Part shown: piece by piece, positions 7,348 to 15,710 of the stretch | Position numbering within the stretch: the stretch's first letter is position 1 | Layout: the number at the start of each line of letters is the position of its first letter | Program-made: the position numbers and the translations under genes | The notes under the pieces: model-generated | The model's input: the letters and a program-made list of their open reading frames with translations, nothing else | What the model was told of the DNA's origin: nothing | The model's database searches: none | DNA from: SZUA-217 sp964194555 | GTDB taxonomy: Bacteria; Actinomycetota; Acidimicrobiia; Spongiisociales; ZC4RG35 | DNA: 34,576 nucleotides | Direction of reading: 5' to 3' | Assembly (NCBI GenBank): GCA_964194555.1 | Contig: CAXMMT010000072.1 | Coordinates: 1 to 34,576, forward strand

Positions 7348-8319
7348 TCAGGCATTCTCCCCGAGGAAAATCTCCGAAACCGAGGAGTCCATGAAGATGG
7401 CTTGCAGGGTCTCTGCAAGGATCGGAGCGATGGACAGGACCTTGACCTGATCGAGCTCCTGGATGTCTTCACTAACCGGAAGGGTGTTCGTCACGACGAC
7501 CTCGTCGATGGGAGCATTCTTGATTCGATCGAGCGCCGGTTCGGAGAACACTCCATGGGTGGCAGCTACGCGAACACTGACCGCGCCGTAATCGCGAACC
7601 ATTTCAGCCGCGTTGCAGACTGTTCCTGCAGTATCGATCATGTCATCGACGATGACGACATGGCGATCGGTGACCTTCCCGGCCATGGACAATGCCGAAG
7701 ACTCGTTGTGCTCTATGGGATCGCGCCGTTTGTAGATGAAAGCCACCGATGCCCCGAGATGTCGGGCGTAGCGCTCGGCCCGCTTCACACCGCCGGAGTC
7801 CGGTGAGAGAACTGTGGTCTTGCCCTCGATCTTGTCTGCCAGATAGTCGGTGAGGATGGGAAGTGCGGTCAGAGAGTCAAATGGCTTGGAGATGAATCCC
7901 TGGAGCTGGCCTGTGTGCAGATCGACGGAGACAAGACGATCGGCCCCGGCCTTCATGAAGAGATCACTGATGAGCCGTGCCGTGATCGGCTCGCGAGGAA
8001 GCACCTTCTTGTCCTGCCTCGAGTAGCCAAAGAATGGCATGACAGCGGTGATGCTACGAGCAGACGCCCTCTTGAGGGAATCGATCGTGATCAACTGCTC
8101 CATGATGTTGTCATTGATGGGATGGCAGTGGCTTTGGAGGACGAAACAGTCGGAGCCACGAACACTTACGGTGGGCCGAATATAGATCTCGCCATTTGCG
8201 AATGAGGATCTCTCCAGCGGACCGAGCTGGATGCCCAGAACCTCGGCGACTTCCTCAGCGAGGGGCTCGTTCGAGCCGCCGGTGAAAACCATCATTCGGT
8301 TGCGTGAGACGATGTCCAC
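7348..8319 (-). CDS. prs: Ribose-phosphate pyrophosphokinase
   Basis: Makes PRPP from ribose 5-phosphate and ATP in the cytoplasm, for nucleotide, His and Trp synthesis. The 323 residues show MMVFTGGSNEPLAEEVAEVL, the ATP-binding loop FGYSRQDKK, the PRPP loop VVIVDDMIDTAGT, VDLHTGQLQGF and SPDSGGVKRAERYA. The GTG at 8319 is used, with GAGGA 6 nt upstream inside the end of glmU; an internal ATG pair at residues 9-10 is the alternative. It lies 1 bp downstream of glmU, so the two are surely co-transcribed, the usual glmU-prs order. Confidence 0.96.
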   Translation of the reverse strand: MDIVSRNRMMVFTGGSNEPLAEEVAEVLGIQLGPLERSSFANGEIYIRPTVSVRGSDCFVLQSHCHPINDNIMEQLITIDSLKRASARSITAVMPFFGYSRQDKKVLPREPITARLISDLFMKAGADRLVSVDLHTGQLQGFISKPFDSLTALPILTDYLADKIEGKTTVLSPDSGGVKRAERYARHLGASVAFIYKRRDPIEHNESSALSMAGKVTDRHVVIVDDMIDTAGTVCNAAEMVRDYGAVSVRVAATHGVFSEPALDRIKNAPIDEVVVTNTLPVSEDIQELDQVKVLSIAPILAETLQAIFMDSSVSEIFLGENA

Positions 8320-8320
8320 G

Positions 8321-9709
8321 TCAGTCCTCGGGTTCCATTGCGGCTTTACGCTCTTCGCGAAGATCAGCGTAGCCAGGTATCTCTATTTGCTCTGATCGCT
8401 CTATCGCCAGCGCCCCCTCCGACACGTCTTCGGTTATCACCGAGCCCGCGCCCGTTACGGCTTTGTCGCCGATCTTCACGGGGGCGACGAGCATCGTGTC
8501 CGACCCTATGAAGACGTCTTCGCCTATCTCTGTCGGATACTTCCCGTCTCCGTCGTAATTGCAGGTAATGGTCCCGGCGCCGATGTTGGAGCGGGCCCCA
8601 ATGGTGGCGTCACCCAGGTAGGAGAGGTGAGGTGCTTTGGCGCCCTTGCCAAGCGTCGTGTTCTTGGTCTCGACAAAGGTCCCGGCCTTGGCCCCATCTT
8701 CGAGCACGGACCCAGGACGAAGCGAGGCGTAAGGGCCCACTTCACAGTGTTCGCCAATCCTTGCCGATCGCAGAACCGAGTACCAGACGGTCGAGCCCCG
8801 ACCAATCGATGAATCCACGGCAAAAACGTCTGGCCCGATCTGCGCGTCGGCTGCCACCGAGGTCGAGCCCTCGAGATGAACACCCGAGTAGAGGCGGGCG
8901 CCGGGCTCGACATGAACCGTGTCGTCGACATAGGTCCGGTCCGGATCCTGCATCCACACCCCGGACTCCATGAGTCGGCTGTTGGTGCGTTGCTGGAGAG
9001 CCTTTCGTGCTTCTGCTAGCTGGTCCTGGGAATTGATTCCCATCACCTCCTGGGCCGATGCCATTACAGCCTCCAGTCTGTCACCTTTGCCGACCAGAAT
9101 CCCGGCAACGTCGGTCAAGTAGTACTCACCCTGGGCGTTGGCATTGGAGACTTCCTGGAGTGACTCCTCCAGATGCCCAGCTCGAAAAGCGTAGACGCCG
9201 GCGTTGATCTCGGTGATGAGTCGCTGCTCGGCGGTGCAGTCTCGATCCTCCACTATTCCGACCACTTGTCCCGCGGCATCCCGCACCACACGGCCATAAC
9301 CTGACGGATCATCGAGTTCGGTGGTCACCATCCTCGCGCCCGCGCCGGAACTCAGATCGGCCAGGTCGGCAATGAGATCGTGAGTGAGAAGCGGCATGTC
9401 GCCGTAGAGAACGACAATCGTGTCGCCCAGGTCGAGCGAAGGGATGGCCTCGAGACCGACCTGTGTCGCATGACCGGTTCCCAGTTGCTCTTCCTGAACC
9501 GCGACCACAACGTCCTCGGCCAGGATGGATCGAACCCGATCAGCACCGTGACCGATGACGACAACGGTCGAGGCCGGCTCAAGTGGACGGACCGCCTCCA
9601 GGACCCAACCGATCAGCGCCCGACCGGCGAGCGGATAGGCGACTTTGGGCAGGTCCGACATCATCCTCTTGCCCTGACCTGCAGCGAGGACAATGACGTG
9701 TACTGACAA
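8321..9709 (-). CDS. glmU: Bifunctional UDP-GlcNAc pyrophosphorylase / GlcN-1-P acetyltransferase
   Basis: Catalyses the last two steps to UDP-GlcNAc, the precursor of peptidoglycan. The 462 residues include an N-terminal nucleotidyltransferase domain (about 1-225: LAAGQGKRM, GTGHA, YGDMPLL, SGYGRVV) and a C-terminal left-handed beta-helix (about 250-440: hexapeptide repeats, KNTTLGKGAKAPHLSYLGDA, SNIGAGTITCNYDG). The start appears to be TTG at 9709, with AAAGGCGAG upstream, because homology (VIVLAAGQGKR) begins at once and no ATG or GTG is better placed. tRNA-Gln lies directly upstream on the same strand. Confidence 0.96.
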   Translation of the reverse strand: MSVHVIVLAAGQGKRMMSDLPKVAYPLAGRALIGWVLEAVRPLEPASTVVVIGHGADRVRSILAEDVVVAVQEEQLGTGHATQVGLEAIPSLDLGDTIVVLYGDMPLLTHDLIADLADLSSGAGARMVTTELDDPSGYGRVVRDAAGQVVGIVEDRDCTAEQRLITEINAGVYAFRAGHLEESLQEVSNANAQGEYYLTDVAGILVGKGDRLEAVMASAQEVMGINSQDQLAEARKALQQRTNSRLMESGVWMQDPDRTYVDDTVHVEPGARLYSGVHLEGSTSVAADAQIGPDVFAVDSSIGRGSTVWYSVLRSARIGEHCEVGPYASLRPGSVLEDGAKAGTFVETKNTTLGKGAKAPHLSYLGDATIGARSNIGAGTITCNYDGDGKYPTEIGEDVFIGSDTMLVAPVKIGDKAVTGAGSVITEDVSEGALAIERSEQIEIPGYADLREERKAAMEPED

Positions 9710-9734
9710 GTGGCTCGCCTTTCTTCGAAGTCGG

Positions 9735-9806
9735 CTGGGGAGGCAGGACTCGAACCCGCTCTTACAGGACCAAAACCTGCCGTGCTACCGGTTACACCAC
9801 CCCCCA
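9735..9806 (-). tRNA. tRNA-Gln (anticodon TTG)
   Basis: Cloverleaf on the complement. Acceptor TGGGGGG pairs with CTCCCCA. The anticodon stem GCAGG/CCTGT carries loop TTTTGGT, with the anticodon at 9771-9773. The T arm contains GGTTCGAGTCC. CCA is not encoded. It lies between ispE and glmU on the same strand, a location seen in several actinobacteria. Confidence 0.95.
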
Positions 9807-9846
9807 CTTGGGGTTATGCCCAGGTTACCGCCAGGGCCGCTGAACA

Positions 9847-10689
9847 CTAGACAGGAGCTACTCCATGTGATCTCAACCCCACCCCGACCGCCACATCGCA
9901 GAGGTCGGTGACCGATGAGGCGGCATCCTCGGCTTCTGCTGTCGACCCGAAGTATCCGAAGCACGCCGAACCGGACCCGGTCATCGAGACTGCCGTACCC
10001 CATGTCTGGCGTAAATCGGCGATGAAGTCGCCTAGTCGTGGCTCGATATCGAGCGCAGCGAGCAAGAGGTCGTTGCGCATAGGCATACCGTCTCTGAGCT
10101 GGGGCGGCAGACCTGCGTCGGCCACTGCCTCGCCTCGGGGACCTCCCATGTCGTCCCAGCGCTTGTAGACGTCAGCGGTGGCCAGACCGAAGCCGGGGGC
10201 GGCAATCGCCACAGAAAACCCTTCGAACGGCTCGACAGCGGCGACTGTCTCTCCTGCCCCCGTCATCAGCAGCGAGCCACCGGTGAGAAACAGTGCGACG
10301 TCTGCGCCCACCTCCGGCGCTACCTCGATCGCGAGCGACTCGGAAAGGCTCCCCATGTCGACAGCGGCTTGGAGGGCGGCAGCAGCGTCTGAGCTCCCTC
10401 CGCCCAGACCGGCAGCAACAGGAAGACGTTTCTCCAGCGATAGAGCCATAGGTGGCACAAACCCGCGAGTCCGGACAGCCCGCAGGGCCTTCAAGACCAG
10501 ATTCTGGTCCACGTCGATCTCGGCGCCGGCGATCTCGAGTGTGTCCTCCCCTTCGCCTTCTTCAACGCTGAGCTGGTCGCACCACGCGATCGTCTGAACG
10601 AGAGACTCCAGAGGGTGCAAACCGTCGGAGCGTGGCGGCGTGACCAGCAAGGAAAGATTGAGCTTGGCGGGCGCTTCGTAGGTCGTCAT
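9847..10689 (-). CDS. ispE: 4-diphosphocytidyl-2-C-methyl-D-erythritol kinase
   Basis: Phosphorylates CDP-methylerythritol in the MEP pathway of isoprenoid synthesis, in the cytoplasm. The 280-residue GHMP-family kinase has the N-terminal APAKLNLSL (catalytic Lys), the ATP loop LPVAAGLGGGSSDAAA (about 90-105), and the C-terminal MTGSGSACFGYF glycine-rich motif. Its ATG overlaps the rsmA stop by 4 bp, giving the common actinobacterial operon tatD-rsmA-ispE. Confidence 0.95.
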   Translation of the reverse strand: MTTYEAPAKLNLSLLVTPPRSDGLHPLESLVQTIAWCDQLSVEEGEGEDTLEIAGAEIDVDQNLVLKALRAVRTRGFVPPMALSLEKRLPVAAGLGGGSSDAAAALQAAVDMGSLSESLAIEVAPEVGADVALFLTGGSLLMTGAGETVAAVEPFEGFSVAIAAPGFGLATADVYKRWDDMGGPRGEAVADAGLPPQLRDGMPMRNDLLLAALDIEPRLGDFIADLRQTWGTAVSMTGSGSACFGYFGSTAEAEDAASSVTDLCDVAVGVGLRSHGVAPV

Positions 10690-11495
10690 TGCACGATCTC
10701 CGCAAGACGCAAGTAGTCGGAAGGCGCCAGGTCCTCTGCCCTGTCGGTCGGATCCAGACCTGCCTGAATCAGGATCTCCGCCGGATCATCGAAGACCGAG
10801 GCGAGCGATTTCCGCAGCATCTTCCGTCTCTGCCCAAAGCCGGCACGTGCGATCACCACCGCCCGGTCGGAATGCGGTGGCGAAGGCTTCCTGGTCAGCA
10901 ACACAACTGCGGACTCCACACGAGGCGGCGGATAGAACACCTGTGGCGGAACCCGAAAGACAATCGACGCCTCGGTATAGATGCCGGCCACAACGGACGG
11001 CACCCCGTAGTCGGAGGTGCCCGCGGCGGCGGTAAACCTCTCAGCCACTTGTCGCTGGACCATCACTACGAATCGTTCGATCGCATCAACCTTTCTCACC
11101 GCGTCGATGACGAGCGGGGTCCCCACGTTGAAAGGAAGGTTGGCGACCATGGCCCAGCGCCCGGCGCCCAATGTCTTCACAAGATCCACCTTGGTGACAT
11201 CACAAAATCGCAACTCGACGTCGAGACCTCCTGTCACTTCTTCGAGAACAGGTTTCAGGCCCTGATCGATCTCATAGGCCACGACGTGGGCGCCTGTGGT
11301 CGCGAGAGCTCGTGTGAGGGTTCCCGTGCCGGCACCAACCTCGATGACATTGTCGCCCGTTCCCACCGCGGCAACCGAAACGATCTTTCTGGTGATGTTG
11401 GCGTCGGCGAGAAAGTGCTGGCCAAGACGATGGATGGGCGTCAGGCCATGGGATTCGAGAAGACGGGAGATCTCAGTCCGGTTCTGTGCGGTCAT
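10686..11495 (-). CDS. rsmA: 16S rRNA dimethyladenosine transferase
   Basis: Dimethylates two adjacent adenosines in the 3' terminal hairpin of 16S rRNA, using SAM. The 269 residues have HRLGQHFLAD, the SAM motif VIEVGAGTGTL, acidic YEIDQ, the catalytic motif NLPFNVGTPL, and the family region PPQVFYPPPRVESAVV. The ATG at 11495 is chosen because it overlaps the tatD stop by 4 bp (ATGA) and homology starts there; an in-frame extension to 11561 lies inside tatD and is not homologous. Confidence 0.95.
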   Translation of the reverse strand: MTAQNRTEISRLLESHGLTPIHRLGQHFLADANITRKIVSVAAVGTGDNVIEVGAGTGTLTRALATTGAHVVAYEIDQGLKPVLEEVTGGLDVELRFCDVTKVDLVKTLGAGRWAMVANLPFNVGTPLVIDAVRKVDAIERFVVMVQRQVAERFTAAAGTSDYGVPSVVAGIYTEASIVFRVPPQVFYPPPRVESAVVLLTRKPSPPHSDRAVVIARAGFGQRRKMLRKSLASVFDDPAEILIQAGLDPTDRAEDLAPSDYLRLAEIVQ

Positions 11496-12238
11496 GGTTT
11501 GAAGATCCGTGTCGCGTTGGCGGAGGTCACCGCGGCGACTTCCTCGATATCCATCCCCCACACCTCGGCCAACGCCTGACCGACGAAAGCCACCCAGGCC
11601 GGCTCGTTTATCTCACCCCGATGTGGAGGCGGCGCCAGATACGGCGTGTCGGTCTCGACGACGGCGCGATCCGGAGGCACAAGAGCTGCGCCAAGCCTGA
11701 TGGTCTCTCCGGTCTCGAACGCCAGAGGTCCCGAGAACGAGAAGGTCACGCCAAGATCGAGGAAGCGCTTGGTCCATCTGGTTCCGCCTGTCCAACTATG
11801 CAGCACCGTCTGACCCCCTACCCCGGTCTCATCGATGATTTCATGAACACGGGCGAACGCATCGCGACAATGGACGATGATTGGTTTCTCTTGGCTCAGG
11901 GCCATATCGATCTGACCTCTGAAGGAAACCTCCTGTTGGTCCCGTGGCGAGAGATCACGATAGAAGTCCATGCCCGTCTCGCCGATGGCAGCCACCCCCG
12001 GAGCCATCTCCTCGATCGCATCGCGTTGGGAGTGCCAGAGGTCGGCTTGGTGAGGATGGAGTCCGGCCGTCGGCAACACCCGGCCTGGAAACTCCGCTGC
12101 CAGTACGAGCGAGGCCCGGGAGCTCTCCGCGTCAATACCCGGGGCAACGAGCCAATCCACTTCAGGCGCGCGATCGAGCAATACGGACGGCTCGCGTCCG
12201 TCCAGTTGGAGATGGCAATGCGTGTCGACCCAGGTCAT
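11492..12238 (-). CDS. tatD: TatD family metal-dependent hydrolase / DNase
   Basis: An amidohydrolase-fold nuclease, cytoplasmic, with likely DNA-repair or quality-control roles. The 248 residues show the metal-binding opening VDTHCHL, the third ligand in IGETGMDFYRD, HCRD, HSWTGG and the closing ETDTPYLAPPPHRG. The ATG at 12238 matches the family start and is preceded by TAGCGT (12249-12254 on the complement) at 10 nt. A GTG at 12268 would add ten residues and cannot be excluded. First gene of the tatD-rsmA-ispE operon, divergent from the AbrB-type gene. Confidence 0.93.
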   Translation of the reverse strand: MTWVDTHCHLQLDGREPSVLLDRAPEVDWLVAPGIDAESSRASLVLAAEFPGRVLPTAGLHPHQADLWHSQRDAIEEMAPGVAAIGETGMDFYRDLSPRDQQEVSFRGQIDMALSQEKPIIVHCRDAFARVHEIIDETGVGGQTVLHSWTGGTRWTKRFLDLGVTFSFSGPLAFETGETIRLGAALVPPDRAVVETDTPYLAPPPHRGEINEPAWVAFVGQALAEVWGMDIEEVAAVTSANATRIFKP

Positions 12239-12304
12239 CGTTCCCGAGACGCTAATCCCAACCGACACGAGCCCCCCGCAGATGGGTAGGCTCGATCGCC
12301 GGAC

Positions 12305-12541
12305 ATGGATTCAGGCATCACCAGGAAAATCGACGACCTCGGACGGATCGTCATACCGGCCGAGACACGGCGAATGTTCAACATCCATGAGGGTGACCAC
12401 CTGAATATCTCGGTGGAGGGCGGAAACATCCTGCTCCGCAAGGTGACCGACACCTGCACGTTCTGTGGGAGCGACACCGACGTGAGCCAGTTCAAAGGGA
12501 AGGGTGTCTGCTCATCCTGTCGGTCTCAGTTGCCGTCCTGA
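12305..12541 (+). CDS. AbrB/SpoVT-type DNA-binding protein with C-terminal zinc-ribbon-like cysteines
   Basis: A 78-residue probable regulator. Residues 4-47 (GITRKIDDLGRIVIPAETRR, then HEGDHLNISVEGGNILLRK) form the swapped-hairpin AbrB DNA-binding domain. The tail holds two CX2C pairs, Cys51/Cys54 and Cys69/Cys72, which look like a zinc knuckle. TAGGCT lies at 12287-12292, 12 nt before the ATG, consistent with a very short leader. The gene lies alone on the plus strand inside a minus-strand block, and its last 16 bp overlap the end of convergent rsmI. A target operon is not evident. An antitoxin role is possible for this fold, but no toxin gene is adjacent. Confidence 0.85.
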   Translation: MDSGITRKIDDLGRIVIPAETRRMFNIHEGDHLNISVEGGNILLRKVTDTCTFCGSDTDVSQFKGKGVCSSCRSQLPS

Positions 12542-13359
12542 CCGTCCAGAAGTTTCTGATAGATGACGCGTCGGGAAACACCTGAATCTCGGGCCACACG
12601 CCGCGCCGCATCCGACGGAGAAGTCCCGGCTTCGACGAGAGATCGCGCCTCGGCAATCGCTGCTTCGGCTGTCACCGGCGCCATCGGACTTCCTTCGAGG
12701 ACCACGGTGAACTCACCCTTGTTCTCCCCCGACCAGTGCTCCACCGCTTCGCCCAGGGTTCCGACCCAGACTTCCTCGTGCAGTTTGGTCATTTCCCGTG
12801 TCACCGCCACCCTGCGATCAGCACCGACGGCATCGAGAAGATCCCTGAGATCGCCGGCAACTCTGTGAGGGCTGGCGAAAATGACGACAGGTCGATCGTC
12901 GAACCCGAGCTGGCGCAGCCGCCTGTTCCGCTCCTTGCCTTTTCTGGGAAGAAAGCCTTCGAAAGAGAAACGATCCCCGCCAAAGCCCGACAGCGTGATA
13001 GCCGTCGTCACCGCGGACGGTCCGGGGATGACCGTTAGCGACAAACCTTCGTCCTGAACCAACCGCACCGCCTCCGCACCCGGATCCGAGACCGTGGGCA
13101 TGCCGGCGTCAGACACCAGAGCAACGGTCTTGCCCGCTCGGACATCATCAACGAGTCTAAGACTGCGGGCCTTCTCGTTCCCGACGAATAGAGACTGCGC
13201 CTTTGTCTTCGCCCCGATGTGCTGTAGGAGCTTCGATGTGCGTCTGGTGTCTTCTGCATAGATCACATGGGCTTTCATCAGCGTTTCACGAAGACGATCT
13301 GAGACATCACCGAGGTTCCCGATCGGCGTGGCGCACACATAGAGACGACCTTCAGACAC
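12526..13359 (-). CDS. rsmI: 16S rRNA (cytidine-1402-2'-O) methyltransferase
   Basis: Methylates the ribose of C1402 in the ribosomal decoding centre, using SAM. The 277-residue tetrapyrrole-methylase-fold protein has LYVCATPIGNLGDVSDR, AEDTRRTSKLL, LVSDAGMPTVSDPG, VIPGPSAVTTAITLSG and FEGFLPRKGKER, all typical of RsmI. A C-terminal helical region (about 240-277, AARRVARDSGVSRRVIYQ) resembles the family's HTH-like tail. Its start overlaps the DUF192 stop by 8 bp, so the two are co-transcribed. Its end overlaps the AbrB-type gene. Confidence 0.95.
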   Translation of the reverse strand: MSEGRLYVCATPIGNLGDVSDRLRETLMKAHVIYAEDTRRTSKLLQHIGAKTKAQSLFVGNEKARSLRLVDDVRAGKTVALVSDAGMPTVSDPGAEAVRLVQDEGLSLTVIPGPSAVTTAITLSGFGGDRFSFEGFLPRKGKERNRRLRQLGFDDRPVVIFASPHRVAGDLRDLLDAVGADRRVAVTREMTKLHEEVWVGTLGEAVEHWSGENKGEFTVVLEGSPMAPVTAEAAIAEARSLVEAGTSPSDAARRVARDSGVSRRVIYQKLLDGQDGN

Positions 13360-13672
13360 TGCGGACCTCCAACATCACCCCGGGCTCAGGAGCTTCGGCT
13401 GCGAGGGGAAGCTCGAGAACGTAACGGCACCCGAGAAATTTGGCGATCCGGCCAGGTTCGACCACCTGAGTGGCCGACACCTGGAAACGTGCGGTGAGTC
13501 CAACAGCTCGGAAAGGAGTCCCGACTCCAAACCCGTGCACCGAGCTGGTCCTGATCAGCACCGAGGCTCCCGCAGGCAGACCCTTGAGGCCACGCCACCT
13601 CTGCCAGAAGGTGCGGGCATCGCTGACCGGCCCGTATCTCGTCTCACCAGCCTGAAGGAAGACCTGATCCAC
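13352..13672 (-). CDS. DUF192 family protein
   Basis: A 106-residue protein resembling the DUF192 fold: FWQRWRGLKGLPAGASVLI, then the family hallmark SSVHGFGVGTPFRAVGL, then VEPGRIAKFLGCRYVLELPL. Biochemical function is unknown. It is shorter than many members and lacks their usual signal peptide, so it may be cytoplasmic. The GTG at 13672 follows TAGGTT (13679-13684 on the complement) by 6 nt, a leaderless arrangement. It is the first gene of a two-gene operon with rsmI. Confidence 0.75.
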   Translation of the reverse strand: MDQVFLQAGETRYGPVSDARTFWQRWRGLKGLPAGASVLIRTSSVHGFGVGTPFRAVGLTARFQVSATQVVEPGRIAKFLGCRYVLELPLAAEAPEPGVMLEVRSV

Positions 13673-13717
13673 ATGACAAACCTAGGGGATGGTCGACAGC
13701 GGGAGAAGAGACCTGAA

Positions 13718-15046
13718 TCAGCCGAGACCGACGGCCGCCCGGATCAACTCGCCCACCGAGGTCTCGTCTGCGGCTATGAAGTAGAGGACACCCTCTTCGG
13801 TTTCTACCCAGACAAAGTCCTCGTCAGGGACCGCCGTCCGGGCATAGTCGAGGAGGGCTGAGCGGAGCTCTTCGAGGTCACGCTCCGTGTCGCCCTTGTA
13901 GACGAGCAGGAACGCCGCATTCTCTCCGTCGAACCACTGGTGATAGCTGTCGCCACCCCACCCATCGGCTGCCTCCGCTCCTATGGACTCTCCAAGCACC
14001 TGGTCGATCATTATCCGAAAGCCCCCTTCGCCCCACACCGATGTCCGTTCGAGCGTGTAGTTGTTGATCGTGATCGCCGGCAGCTCAACCACGAGCGGAA
14101 GATCCCGTTGATAGTCGGCCGGAGTGATCACTTGCTCTGAAGACCCGGGAAGCCCCGGAAACGTGGAGTACGCGTTGTTGACGGCGTTCCAGTCTCCAGT
14201 CTCGAAAAGCTCCTGAACGAACCGGAGACCGGTGTCGTAGGGGAAGAAAAGCGAGTCGCGAATGAACTGGGGAACGGCATCAAGGCCGGAACTGTCGATC
14301 TCCAGAGACTCCGCCACAAAACGACCCAACTCCTGCTGGGAGAGGCTCTGAACCCACATCACCTCCGCCAACGTAGCGTCCCCTTCGATGAGGGCCTGAT
14401 AGGCGGTCGCCTCGTCGAGCCGCTCTTCGTCCACCATCGCCCCGAATAGGGCATCGAAGCCGAAGTGCTGATCGGCCAGGGCATGGACCAATTCGTGAAG
14501 CATGGTCCCCTGCTGGAGGAGGCTGAGACCGTCCTGACGGGCCGGCACCACGATCTCGCCGGTCTCACCGTCATAGAAGCCCGCCACCTGCGTTCCGTAC
14601 AGATCGGTCAGCATGGATTCGAGATCGGCCCCCTGGTCCAACAGACCAAGCAGCTTGTAGAGAGCGTCGTCTGCCGGGAAGTCGTCTGCCTCTTCTTCGA
14701 TCAACGCCCGAACACGTGCTTCCAGTTCCGCATCGGTGACAACCGTGATGTTTGGCGGTGACAGGAACGGAAGACCTCGGATTTCCTGCGCCGTGATGAT
14801 CAGTTCCTCCAGTTGATTCTGCACGCCCACAGACAGGTCTGTCAGATCGGAGAGATCGGGCGGCGTGACCGGTGGCGTCGCCTCGGTCGTCGTAGTGGAT
14901 CCCTCCGGTGTGGTCGTGACGGTCACAGGAGCAGATGAACCAGGAGCAGTCGCCCCTGCAACTGTGCTCGGGGTAACGACAGTTCCGGTCGTGCATGCCC
15001 CGACAACCAGGATCAGGGCGATGAGGACTGCGAGACGGCGAAGCAT
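13718..15046 (-). CDS. Zinc-metallopeptidase-like lipoprotein
   Basis: A 442-residue surface lipoprotein. The signal peptide MLRRLAVLIALILVVGAC ends in a lipobox with Cys18. A Thr/Pro-rich linker (about 19-65) leads to the catalytic domain. Residues around 185-195 read MLHELVHALADQHF, an HEXXH zincin motif (HELVH) with a further His. IEGDATLAEV about 30 residues later may give the third ligand. Function is probably cell-surface proteolysis, but the substrate is unknown and activity is inferred. The ATG at 15046 follows TAACCT (15054-15059 on the complement) by 7 nt; a GTG at 15067 would weaken the signal peptide. It is divergent from a small lipoprotein gene. Confidence 0.75.
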   Translation of the reverse strand: MLRRLAVLIALILVVGACTTGTVVTPSTVAGATAPGSSAPVTVTTTPEGSTTTTEATPPVTPPDLSDLTDLSVGVQNQLEELIITAQEIRGLPFLSPPNITVVTDAELEARVRALIEEEADDFPADDALYKLLGLLDQGADLESMLTDLYGTQVAGFYDGETGEIVVPARQDGLSLLQQGTMLHELVHALADQHFGFDALFGAMVDEERLDEATAYQALIEGDATLAEVMWVQSLSQQELGRFVAESLEIDSSGLDAVPQFIRDSLFFPYDTGLRFVQELFETGDWNAVNNAYSTFPGLPGSSEQVITPADYQRDLPLVVELPAITINNYTLERTSVWGEGGFRIMIDQVLGESIGAEAADGWGGDSYHQWFDGENAAFLLVYKGDTERDLEELRSALLDYARTAVPDEDFVWVETEEGVLYFIAADETSVGELIRAAVGLG

Positions 15047-15085
15047 TATCGTCAGGTTATCGACCACCCATCTCTAGACCTGACC

Positions 15086-15622
15086 TTGCGCTCGATCGCC
15101 GGAAGCGTCCTCATGATGCTGTTTGTCGTGGCCTGCGGCGCCCCTCGAGCAAGTGACGCCCTGAGAGCAGTAGACGATCCCGACGAGATCGTTGGCTTCT
15201 TCGACTTCACCAACGGCACGGATAAGACCTTCGGGGTCTTCGTTTGCAGTTCCGCAGAGGAGGTCGTCCTGGATTCCGTTGAGGCGATCAACGTCGACGG
15301 TGAAATCGAGCTGCTCGGTGGTCTGGTCTATCAAGCCAAGGAGGGTTTTGTCGGCGCCGTGGACGGATTCCCTCCAACCGGCCTGAGCGAGGACACCTTG
15401 ACGGGTATCGAGGGAGCGGTCGTCTCCACGACCTGTGACGACTCCGATCCAGCCCACCGGACCCAGGTGCTGATAGGCGCCAACAGGGTCGGCCCGGGTG
15501 GAGGGTCCATCGAGGGTATCAGGATCATTCACGACGACGGGTTCCTCGAGATCACCAACTACACGATCATCCTGTGTGGCGACAACCTCGAGTATTGCGA
15601 GGAATACGCCCCGACGACCTAA
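15086..15622 (+). CDS. Small putative lipoprotein, unknown function
   Basis: Not recognised. The 178 residues begin with a hydrophobic signal (MRSIAGSVLMMLFVVAC) ending at a plausible lipobox cysteine (Cys17). The mature part is acidic and rich in beta-strand-like segments. It contains several further cysteines (near residues 52, 111, 163 and 168), which suggests disulfides outside the membrane. The TTG start at 15086 is uncertain: TAGACC lies 5 nt upstream, and the first ATG inside would leave too short a signal peptide. Divergent from the metallopeptidase-like lipoprotein, with only 39 bp between starts. Confidence 0.55.
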   Translation: MRSIAGSVLMMLFVVACGAPRASDALRAVDDPDEIVGFFDFTNGTDKTFGVFVCSSAEEVVLDSVEAINVDGEIELLGGLVYQAKEGFVGAVDGFPPTGLSEDTLTGIEGAVVSTTCDDSDPAHRTQVLIGANRVGPGGGSIEGIRIIHDDGFLEITNYTIILCGDNLEYCEEYAPTT

Positions 15623-15710
15623 CTCGAGTTTCGGTCAGACCTCGACACGAAAGCCGGCGACCGAAAAAGCAGCTCGCGACTCCTCAGCAAGGCGCCTGCG
15701 ATCGAGAAAT

